DNA from: Alkalibacterium indicireducens | Lineage (GTDB): Bacteria > Bacillota > Bacilli > Lactobacillales > Carnobacteriaceae_A | Assembly (NCBI RefSeq): GCF_039522005.1 | Contig: NZ_BAAADA010000042.1 | Span: forward strand, 1 to 64,000 | DNA length: 64,000 nucleotides | Direction of reading: 5' to 3' | Shown: piece after piece, positions 1 to 6,486 of the stretch | Numbering within the stretch: the first letter of the stretch is position 1 | How the letters are laid out: each line of letters begins with the position of its first letter | Made by a program: the position numbers and the translations under genes | The notes under the pieces: generated by a model | What the model saw: only the letters and a program-made list of their open reading frames with translations | Told to the model about the DNA's origin: nothing | Databases searched by the model: none

Positions 1-117
1 TAAAAAATAGTCATTTTGAAATTAGACGAGTGTTTCCTTTTTTAAAAAGTTAGTTATGAAATTGGTTCACTTAAATAATACATCTAACTAAAACATTTAC
101 TACTTAAAGCAAACCTA

Positions 118-126
118 TGGTATTAT
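118..126 (+). promoter_or_regulatory. Putative extended -10 promoter for the YuiF-like transporter
   Basis: The bases TGG-TATTAT form an extended -10 element about 45 bases upstream of the GTG start at 173. No good -35 hexamer is visible. A second TATAAT-like string near 151 lies too close to the ribosome binding site to serve. The assignment is tentative. Confidence 0.3.
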
Positions 127-172
127 TTTAGTTAAGCTAAATTGGCATGATTATAATTATAGGAGTGAGAAC

Positions 173-1489
173 GTGTTAACTAACCCTGTTTTAATTTCAG
201 TACTCGTGATGGTTGGATTATCTTTATTCAAGCTGAACGTACTACTCGCGCTTATTGTTGCGGCAATCGTGGCTGGCCTGGTTTCAGGAATGCCTCTTAT
301 CGAAACGCTGGAAACATTGATAGGTGGTATGGGTGGAAATGCAGAGACTGCACTGAACTACATATTACTTGGTGCCTTAGCTGCAGCCATTCATCAGACT
401 GGTGCAGCAAAAATCGTGACCCAACGATTGTCGAAAAGTATTAGAGGAACTGGACGCACACTTGTATTCATTATTGCGTTTATCAGTATGTTCTCTCAGA
501 ATCTGATTCCGGTCCACATCGCGTTTATCCCGATTCTTATTCCCCCGCTTATTTCAGTTTTCAATAAACTGAAAATAGATAGACGAGCTGTCGCGACTGC
601 ACTGACCTTTGGTTTGAAATCAGCTTACATTACGATTCCTGTAGGTTACGGACTGATTTTCCACAACATCATTCGCGACGAGATGGCTCAGAGTGGAATG
701 GACGTCAGCGATATTTCCATCTGGCAGATTCTATGGATTCCTGGGCTAGCTATGCTCGTTGGCTTACTGATTGCCGTTCTTATTACTTACCGTAAACCTC
801 GTGAGTACGATGAACACTCCGGCAACAAGTTTGGTTATAAGGACCGGGATGAGTTAGAGGAAGAAGTCAAACTTAATCGGACACACATCTTTGCCCTTAT
901 TGGTGCAATCTCTGCCCTAGTTGTTCAACTCGCTGTTGGATCACTAGTCCTAGGTGCTATCGTCGGGCTGGCAATCATGGTTGTCGGCGGAGCGATCAAA
1001 TGGACTAACCTGGATGGAATGGTTAAAGATGGGATCGGCATGATGGGCTTCATTGCCTTCGTTATGCTGGTTGCTTCTGGATACGGAGATGTCATCCGTG
1101 CGACAGGCGGCGTTGAAACGTTAGTTGGATCAGTTACAGGGATTATAGGTGACAACCAGCTTCTTGCCGCTACAGGTATGACCATTTTAGGCCTGTTCAT
1201 TACAATGGGTATCGGAACTTCATTTGGTACGGTTCCAATCATCGCTGCAATCTATGTTCCTTTAGCTTTAGAGTTAGGTTTCAGTCCCGCTGCGACGATT
1301 CTTCTGATCGGTTCAGGTGCAGCTCTTGGTGACGCCGGTTCTCCAGCTTCAGACAGTACGCTTGGACCAACAGCCGGTCTGAATGTAGATGGCCAGCACG
1401 ATCACATTTGGGACACCTGCGTGGCAACATTCACCCACTTTGATATTCCGATCATTATCTTCGGAATTATTGGAGCGGTTATCTTATAG
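173..1489 (+). CDS. Na+/H+ antiporter family (YuiF-like) membrane transporter
   Basis: Polytopic membrane protein of 438 residues with about eleven hydrophobic segments across its whole length. It resembles the Bacillus YuiF group of the Na+/H+ antiporter (NhaC-related) superfamily, whose members exchange sodium for protons or import amino acids such as histidine. The conserved glycine- and serine-rich loop GDAGSPASDSTLG lies near residues 385-397, followed by a polar DGQHDH stretch. A charged cytoplasmic loop (KPREYDEHSG and after) sits near residue 210. The start is GTG at 173, preceded by AGGAGTGAG at 161-169. It stands alone, with no partner gene on either side, so the substrate cannot be inferred from context. 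Confidence 0.85.
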   Translation: MLTNPVLISVLVMVGLSLFKLNVLLALIVAAIVAGLVSGMPLIETLETLIGGMGGNAETALNYILLGALAAAIHQTGAAKIVTQRLSKSIRGTGRTLVFIIAFISMFSQNLIPVHIAFIPILIPPLISVFNKLKIDRRAVATALTFGLKSAYITIPVGYGLIFHNIIRDEMAQSGMDVSDISIWQILWIPGLAMLVGLLIAVLITYRKPREYDEHSGNKFGYKDRDELEEEVKLNRTHIFALIGAISALVVQLAVGSLVLGAIVGLAIMVVGGAIKWTNLDGMVKDGIGMMGFIAFVMLVASGYGDVIRATGGVETLVGSVTGIIGDNQLLAATGMTILGLFITMGIGTSFGTVPIIAAIYVPLALELGFSPAATILLIGSGAALGDAGSPASDSTLGPTAGLNVDGQHDHIWDTCVATFTHFDIPIIIFGIIGAVIL

Positions 1490-1548
1490 TAATTATTTCC
1501 AATCATCATTTTTAACTATAGAAAGGACGGGACAGACATGAAAGAAAA

Positions 1549-1716
1549 GTGATTTTGCACCTATTTGTTTCAATGATCATCCTTCTGACCATGCCATTTT
1601 TTATTATTCCGCTTGTTATCGAGGCTATATGGATAGGGATTCTATGGCTCATCTTATTCTTTATACATAGTTTTCTCTTTCTGATTCTCAGTCCGAGAAA
1701 GAAAGATCTTATGTGA
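1549..1716 (+). CDS. Possible 55-residue membrane protein, GTG start, perhaps frameshifted
   Basis: An open frame from GTG at 1549 encodes a very hydrophobic peptide (MILHLFVSMIILL at its start) that could span the membrane twice and ends in a basic tail, SPRKKDLM. Its ribosome binding site is unusual: AAGGACGG at 1523-1530 is spaced for an ATG at 1538, which opens a four-codon frame, MKEK-stop, whose TGA overlaps this GTG. Either the four-codon leader couples translation into this frame, or one base has been lost and the true product begins MKEK and continues in frame. I do not recognise the protein. Confidence 0.35.
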   Translation: MILHLFVSMIILLTMPFFIIPLVIEAIWIGILWLILFFIHSFLFLILSPRKKDLM

Positions 1717-1746
1717 GGAAACTTGTATTCCACACTTTCAGCATAC

Positions 1747-1791
1747 AAAAATAGAGCCCGGAAGGCCTTATCCTTCTGCGCTCTATTTTTT
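1747..1791. terminator. Bidirectional terminator between the small ORF and ndk
   Basis: A stem of AAATAGAGC paired with GCTCTATTT, with an inner GAAGG/CCTTC helix, is flanked by A-runs on one side and T-runs on the other. It can end transcripts arriving from both strands. Confidence 0.8.
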
Positions 1792-1805
1792 AATTTCGCT
1801 CTTAT

Positions 1806-2210
1806 TTATGATTTAGCAAGCCAGATTGCAGATTCATATGCCACTTTTTCTTCAGAATCTGACGCATGAACCGAATTTCTCGTGTGGTCAATGCCAAATC
1901 GTTTTCTTAATGTCCCTTCTTCTGCTTCTTCCGGATTAGTTTTTCCATTTAATTTTCTGACACGCTCGATAGCTCCTTTTCCTTCCAATAACAGGACAAC
2001 AATATCACCGCTCGTCAGATACTCAACTAGCCTGTCGAAAAAAAACTTCCCCTGATGCTCAGAATAATGTTTCTGAACTTGCTCTAAAGTAGGTTTAAGC
2101 ATGTTCATCTGGATGACCTTCAAATTGTTTCTTTCATATGTATCTATTATCTGTCCAATCAGATTTCTTTCCACGGCATCTGGTTTTATAATGACTAAAG
2201 TCTTTTCCAT
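1806..2210 (-). CDS. ndk: Nucleoside diphosphate kinase
   Basis: Transfers the terminal phosphate of ATP to other nucleoside diphosphates through a phosphohistidine intermediate, balancing cytosolic NTP and dNTP pools. The product is 134 residues, the usual length for the family. It opens with MEKTLVIIKPDAVERN, and the catalytic histidine is H115 in NSVHASDS. The ATG at 2210 is chosen because AGAGGATGG lies just upstream; an in-frame TTG at 2228 would extend the protein by six residues without a binding site. Many Lactobacillales lack ndk, so its presence is mildly informative. It is monocistronic with a terminator downstream. Confidence 0.97.
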   Translation of the reverse strand: MEKTLVIIKPDAVERNLIGQIIDTYERNNLKVIQMNMLKPTLEQVQKHYSEHQGKFFFDRLVEYLTSGDIVVLLLEGKGAIERVRKLNGKTNPEEAEEGTLRKRFGIDHTRNSVHASDSEEKVAYESAIWLAKS

Positions 2211-2289
2211 TATGATCCATCCTCTCAAAACATTTACGTATCTTCACTAGGATTTCTGAGCATATAAAAGTAAGAAATCGACCTACATC

Positions 2290-2688
2290 TTAGTTATAAC
2301 TATCAAGGCGTTCTTCAAGCGTTCCAGTATGCAGTTCGAACAAATTGTTATCATAGTCGTAAAAATAAAGCGAACGCCCTTCACACTCTATTCTCGGCCT
2401 GGACTCTCTCATTCGGATATCGCTAATCTCAAGTTTTTCTTTATAAGCTTCATAATCAGAATCTGATAGTTTGAATGCGACGTGATGATACGTTTCATTT
2501 TTTATATCTTCGCTTTCCATTATAGCAACCCAGACGCCTGCAATAAGAAAGGATTTCTCCTTGAAAAACGAATGCTTCTTTGCTCCACTGTCATAAACTT
2601 CTTCAGCTTCAAATATATCAGAAAACAGCTGGGCTGTTCTGTCAAGATCTGTGACGACCAATGTACTGTGACTCAATCCTTCAACCAT
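2290..2688 (-). CDS. fosX: Fosfomycin resistance hydrolase FosX
   Basis: Glyoxalase-fold (VOC) metalloenzyme that opens the epoxide of fosfomycin with water, using Mn2+. The 132-residue product matches what I know of Listeria FosX over its whole length (for example KEKSFLIAG, EGRSLYFYDYDN and LFELHTGTLEERL). With the ATG at 2688 the numbering of the family is kept exactly: metal ligands H7, H69 and E118, and the general base E44 that separates FosX from the thiol-using FosA and FosB enzymes. GAGGAGGG precedes the start. A longer in-frame reading to 2793 has no ribosome binding site and a spurious hydrophobic N terminus. No mobile element flanks it, so it is probably intrinsic. Confidence 0.93.
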   Translation of the reverse strand: MVEGLSHSTLVVTDLDRTAQLFSDIFEAEEVYDSGAKKHSFFKEKSFLIAGVWVAIMESEDIKNETYHHVAFKLSDSDYEAYKEKLEISDIRMRESRPRIECEGRSLYFYDYDNNLFELHTGTLEERLDSYN

Positions 2689-2834
2689 TCTTGCCCTCCT
2701 CAACAATGAATTCTCTATGACAGCAGTATATCTTTTTATAAAGATGACTTCTAGTATAAATACGAAAAAACCCATCATCCACCAGTCTAACATCCTGGTA
2801 GTTAATGAGTTTGATCGTTTTTGTTTCCTGTTAC

Positions 2835-3959
2835 TTATTTACGCTTACCCCAGTACTGGAAATAATCCGTTCTAAGGTATCCGTTGTACAGTTTACGTTT
2901 CTTGGTTGCTTTTTGACCGTAGTGCTCTTCAAAGTCCAAATCGCTGGTTATGATATACTTACTCCAAGTAGTCAGTGGTCTGAAGGCCTGGCCCATATCA
3001 CGGTAGATCTGATAAGCCTGTTCAGGGTCCCCTAGTCGTTCCCCATATGGCGGGTTGGAGACAATGATGCCGAATTCCTTGTCTGTCTTAAAGTCTGCTA
3101 CTTGAAGCTGTTTGAATTCTACGCTATGAGACAAGCCTGCTTCCAGAGCATTGGCTTTGGCGATTTCAATCATACGTCCGTCGATATCTGTTCCTAAAAT
3201 ATCCAGTTCAATATCATAGTCAGCCTGCTCTTCTGCATCCATGCGGACTTTCTGCCACAACTCTTTTGGCATCCAGTGCCAGTCTTCACACAGGAAGCTG
3301 CGGTTGAAGCCTGGAGCAATGTTATGACCGATCAGAGCTGCTTCAATCGGAATAGTCCCGGAACCGCACGTCGGATCGACAAAAGGACGGTCCTTTCGCC
3401 AAGTTGTCAGCATAACCAAAGCTGCAGCCATATTTTCTTTTAGGGGTGCGCCACCTTTATCAATACGGTAGCCGCGTTTGAACAGACTCGGTCCAGTAGT
3501 ATCGATTGTTAAAAGGACTTTATCTTTACGGATAGCGACTTCGATTGGGAACTTAGCTCCAGTTTCTGGAAGCATTCCACGACGATGGTAGACAGCCTTG
3601 ATTTTGTCAGCAATCGCTTTGTTTACAATACGCTGAACATCAGGCACACTGTACAATGTCGATTTAATAGATTTTCCGCTGACAGGAAAAGCTGAGTCCA
3701 TAGCCAGGTAATCATCCCAAGGCAGGGCTTTCGTCTGCTCATATAGATCATCAAATGTTTTAGCCTCAAATTCGCCTACGATGATTTTCACGCGGTCAGC
3801 TGTACGGAGCCACAAGTTAGCTTTCGCTATGTCTTCTTTATCACCTTCAAAGCGAGCACGACCGTTCTCCACTTCAACGTTGTATCCCATGTCTTTCAGT
3901 TCGTTTCCAACAAGCGCTTCTATTCCGCTTGCCGCTGTTGCCAGCAATTGATACGTCAT
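2835..3959 (-). CDS. ypsC: THUMP-domain class I RNA methyltransferase (RlmL/YpsC type)
   Basis: Predicted S-adenosylmethionine-dependent RNA methyltransferase of 374 residues, related to the N-terminal part of Escherichia coli RlmL, which makes m2G2445 in 23S rRNA. An N-terminal ferredoxin-like/THUMP region (about residues 1-155) is followed by the Rossmann methyltransferase domain with FVDPTCGSGT as SAM-binding loop and the N6/N2-type catalytic NPPYGERL motif beginning at N302. Its position just downstream of rnpB and gpsB reproduces the Bacillus ypsC-rnpB-ypsB order. The exact target nucleotide is inferred by homology only. Confidence 0.9.
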   Translation of the reverse strand: MTYQLLATAASGIEALVGNELKDMGYNVEVENGRARFEGDKEDIAKANLWLRTADRVKIIVGEFEAKTFDDLYEQTKALPWDDYLAMDSAFPVSGKSIKSTLYSVPDVQRIVNKAIADKIKAVYHRRGMLPETGAKFPIEVAIRKDKVLLTIDTTGPSLFKRGYRIDKGGAPLKENMAAALVMLTTWRKDRPFVDPTCGSGTIPIEAALIGHNIAPGFNRSFLCEDWHWMPKELWQKVRMDAEEQADYDIELDILGTDIDGRMIEIAKANALEAGLSHSVEFKQLQVADFKTDKEFGIIVSNPPYGERLGDPEQAYQIYRDMGQAFRPLTTWSKYIITSDLDFEEHYGQKATKKRKLYNGYLRTDYFQYWGKRK

Positions 3960-4016
3960 TTATCCGACACCTCTCTTTTTCTTATAGTATGAATGATTTT
4001 TCAATTGACGTAAAGA

Positions 4017-4042
4017 AAATCCTCCCTAAAAAGAGAGGATTT
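4017..4042 (-). terminator. Terminator of rnpB
   Basis: On the minus strand, AAATCCTCTC pairs with GGGAGGATTTTC just after the 3' end of the RNase P RNA. It separates rnpB from the methyltransferase gene. Confidence 0.75.
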
Positions 4043-4046
4043 CAGT

Positions 4047-4445
4047 CACTATGTACATCACTGTAAGCCATGTTCTGTCTAGAATGGACGGTGAAGTCCA
4101 CTCAGAGATAACCATCTGTCTGCACGGGCAATAAGCCCGGCCTCTTCTCTCTGTTCAATTCCAGGAGAAAAGTGCCCCTACCATATGTTTGGGTTGCTCA
4201 CTCGAGGGGTTTACCGCGTTCCACCAGACGCGTTTCCCCGTCTGCTTCGTCACTGTGGCACTTTCAAGGGTACTCAAGCATAGGTCTCCCCTTAGCTCTT
4301 TTTCCTGCCGTCATCTCAATCACTTGAGAGCCGCAGCTTATTGTTTCGCTGCGCACGAACACTACAGGCATCGCAGCCTGTGTGAGCATGGACTTTCCTC
4401 ACAGCTTAATAAATAGCTGTGCGATTATCCGTGATGTACACTATT
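4047..4445 (-). ncRNA. rnpB: RNase P RNA, type B
   Basis: Catalytic RNA subunit of ribonuclease P, which removes the 5' leader from pre-tRNAs. On the minus strand the hallmark GAGGAAAGTCCATGCTCAC appears near the 5' end. The two ends pair through ATAGTGTACATCAC and its complement (about 4431-4445 with 4048-4061), giving helix P1. The nearly 400-base length and the downstream repetitive helices fit the Bacillus type B architecture. Ends are estimated from the P1 pairing and may be off by a few bases. It follows gpsB by about 10 bases, so it may be transcribed from within or through gpsB. Translations across this interval are artefacts. Confidence 0.95.
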
Positions 4446-4455
4446 CAAATGTTAT

Positions 4456-4770
4456 TTACTGATTGTCCAGTTTTGAACCGAAAACGTGACGCTCAAGATT
4501 TGATAAACGTTTTAGAATATCAAAGTTTGTGACATTAGAACCGGACTGATTCTGGCTCTGATTTTGAGTGCTCATCTGTTTCGACTGATCATCCAGCTTA
4601 TCAAGCAGACGATTATTTTCAGCTTTCAGCTTATCGATTTCATTCTGAAATGATTCATAATCTCTAATGACTACATCAAGAAATTCATCTACACCGGTTG
4701 GATCGTATCCACGCACTTTAGTTTTAAAATCTTTTTCAAGGATCTCTTTTTGAGTCAATTCCCTATCCAT
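4456..4770 (-). CDS. gpsB: Cell division protein GpsB
   Basis: Cytosolic membrane-associated adaptor that links class A penicillin-binding proteins and other wall factors to the division site. The 104-residue product has the DivIVA-like N-terminal domain (ILEKDFKTKVRGYDPTGVDEFLDVV), a coiled coil at about residues 35-70, a Q/S/N-rich linker and a C-terminal helix (LKRLSNLERHVFG) that trimerises in the family. GAGGTGTAGGA precedes the ATG. The class A PBP encoded at 6487 is a plausible partner. Confidence 0.95.
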   Translation of the reverse strand: MDRELTQKEILEKDFKTKVRGYDPTGVDEFLDVVIRDYESFQNEIDKLKAENNRLLDKLDDQSKQMSTQNQSQNQSGSNVTNFDILKRLSNLERHVFGSKLDNQ

Positions 4771-5097
4771 TCCTACACCTCATCTATTATCGATTCATTT
4801 ATGTTGGTTTAAACTCGTTTACTGGATTATGCTATACTTTATACTACAACACCTATTATAACAAACTCTACTATAAAAGTGAAGATACCCACATCTTAAT
4901 TATGACATAGTTCTAAAATATGTCTGACTTATCTCAATCTTGATGTATCAATCATCATATCCAATTACTTGAAGAAAGGTTATGCTGATTTATGAATAAA
5001 AAGAAAAACAGATGTATGATGCTATACTCTTCTGCAGCTGCGCGGGCAGGCAGATTAAATTTCTATGTTGAGTTTGTCCCAATTTTTATCCAAGGCC
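4771..5097. other. Gene-free interval upstream of gpsB
   Basis: This 327-base AT-rich interval holds the presumed gpsB/rnpB promoter region. On the minus strand TTGTTA and TATAAAGTATAGCATAAT-like strings occur at about 4820-4865, but I cannot single out one -35/-10 pair. An ATG-started plus-strand frame at 4992 runs into ypsA and is not supported. Confidence 0.4.
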
Positions 5098-5652
5098 TTA
5101 GTCAAACTGGTCCTCTTCAAGATCAGTGATGAACCACTGCAGTTCATCAAATGATATCAGGTCCACTTCATACGTACTTGTTTCCTGAAATCTCTTAGCT
5201 GCTTCATAGAAAAACTTGACCTTACCTTCATGCTCCGTATCGTAAAAGAGCAGGCAGCCATCAGTATTTCTTATAATGAACTCCTGATTATTTTTCAGCT
5301 GGCCTGGATTCTGGTAATCAGAGTTTGATGTATAATTCAGATAATCTGCCTTTTCTACGATTGTATTAAAAAGACCCTGATTTTTTTCATTCCAGTTGCT
5401 CTGAAAATTAGTGAATGGGAGCAGAACAGCTAGCTTCAAGTCGGGGTAGTCCGACTTTACTTTCTGAACGACCTCGCCCATCCAAAGCTCCGTACCTATA
5501 TTTCCAGAAATAATCACCCACTCAAGCCCTTCATGAATATAGTCAATCAGTCTTTTCTCAAAATACAGCTTGATATAATGCAGCTTTGGGTCATCTTCAG
5601 CAAATACTGAGACCTCATATGAGCGATACCCGCTGACATATAAATTTTTGAT
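5098..5652 (-). CDS. ypsA: UPF0398 / YpsA, SLOG-fold protein, apparently with an ATC start
   Basis: Member of the YpsA family (DUF1273, SLOG Rossmann-like fold), whose Bacillus member affects cell division; its biochemical activity and ligand are unknown. Recognisable blocks are LYVSGYRSYEVSVF at the start, GLEWVIISGNIGTELW and YPDLKLAVLLPF. Relatives begin M-K-N-L-Y-x-S-G-Y. Here the matching position is ATC-AAA-AAT at 5652, preceded at six bases by a strong GGGAGGAG. The only upstream in-frame initiator, TTG at 5685, has no binding site and lies within a likely promoter (5669-5697). I therefore place the start at ATC, giving 184 residues; using the TTG would give 195. Confidence 0.85.
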   Translation of the reverse strand: MKNLYVSGYRSYEVSVFAEDDPKLHYIKLYFEKRLIDYIHEGLEWVIISGNIGTELWMGEVVQKVKSDYPDLKLAVLLPFTNFQSNWNEKNQGLFNTIVEKADYLNYTSNSDYQNPGQLKNNQEFIIRNTDGCLLFYDTEHEGKVKFFYEAAKRFQETSTYEVDLISFDELQWFITDLEEDQFD

Positions 5653-5668
5653 AAACTTCTCCTCCCAT

Positions 5669-5697
5669 TCTATATTTAGAAACAATTGTTTGGTAAA
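5669..5697 (-). promoter_or_regulatory. Predicted ypsA promoter
   Basis: Minus-strand TTTACC (5692-5697) and TATAGA (5669-5674) are separated by 17 bases. Transcription would start near 5662, almost at the ribosome binding site, giving a very short leader. It shares the divergent interval with recU. Confidence 0.5.
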
Positions 5698-5731
5698 CTG
5701 ATAGTATCCTGAATTAAAGGTGTGAAAATAA

Positions 5732-6358
5732 ATGACTATTCGTTACCCTAATGGTCAACCTTATCTTATTAATGATGACAAAAAGACTAAAAAAAATCAA
5801 CCGAAGAAGAAAAAAACGGGGTACAGTAATCGAGGAATGACTCTCGAAGAAGATCTGAACCAGACGAACGACTACTATCTCCTAAGAAAAATTGCCGTGA
5901 TTCATAAAAAACCGATTCCAATTCAAATTGTGAATGTCGACTATCCGAGTCGAAGTGCGGCTAAAATTACTGAAGCATATTATAAAAAGGCTTCTACTAC
6001 AGACTACAACGGCATCTATAATGGCTACTACATTGACTTTGAAGCGAAGGAAACTAGAAACAAAACATCTTTTCCTCTTAAAAACTTCCATGACCATCAG
6101 CTGTCTCACATGGAAGCCTGCGTCGATCAAGGTGGGATTTGTTTCATAGTGGTCCGTTTCAGTACCCTTGATAAAGTTTTTGTTCTGGACTTTTCCGTCT
6201 TAAAAAAATGGTGGGACCAGCAGTTTGAAGAGAAGGGGAAGAAATCTATTCCTTATTCCGTCTTTGAAAAGGATGGTTATGAACTTCCCTATTCTTTAGC
6301 TCCTCGCCTCCCCTACCTTACTATAGTAGATCAGTTAATTGTGAACAGAGATCTTTAA
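5732..6358 (+). CDS. recU: Holliday junction resolvase RecU
   Basis: Homodimeric nuclease that resolves Holliday junctions and modulates RecA during recombinational repair and chromosome segregation. The 208-residue product carries the restriction-endonuclease-like core with the metal-binding residues D91 (TTDYNGIY), E104 and K106 (DFEAKETR). The basic N-terminal tail (KKTKKNQPKKKKTG) is typical. The ATG at 5732 follows AAAGGTG. As in Bacillus and relatives it lies directly upstream of a class A penicillin-binding protein gene and diverges from ypsA. Confidence 0.95.
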   Translation: MTIRYPNGQPYLINDDKKTKKNQPKKKKTGYSNRGMTLEEDLNQTNDYYLLRKIAVIHKKPIPIQIVNVDYPSRSAAKITEAYYKKASTTDYNGIYNGYYIDFEAKETRNKTSFPLKNFHDHQLSHMEACVDQGGICFIVVRFSTLDKVFVLDFSVLKKWWDQQFEEKGKKSIPYSVFEKDGYELPYSLAPRLPYLTIVDQLIVNRDL

Positions 6359-6385
6359 GAACAGTTTAAGAAAAAAACCGCTCTA

Positions 6386-6414
6386 TTGACGGGCCAGATA
6401 AATTAGTGTAATGT
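6386..6414 (+). promoter_or_regulatory. Predicted promoter for the class A PBP gene
   Basis: TTGACG (6386-6391), a 17-base spacer and TAATGT (6409-6414) lie between recU and the PBP gene. The PBP can therefore be transcribed separately from recU. Confidence 0.5.
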
Positions 6415-6486
6415 TTTTTTTGATATAAACAAAGAATAATGCTGTCTTCCAGGTTAGCTAATTTAATGGAAGAGAAGGAGCGTAAT

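Noticed and set aside
4189..4416. Plus-strand frame of 75 codons
   Set aside because: It lies entirely within the RNase P RNA gene on the other strand and has no ribosome binding site.
4992..5129. Plus-strand 45-codon frame starting MNKKKNRCMM
   Set aside because: AAAGG is 12 bases from the ATG, the frame overlaps the end of ypsA antisense, and the product resembles nothing I know.
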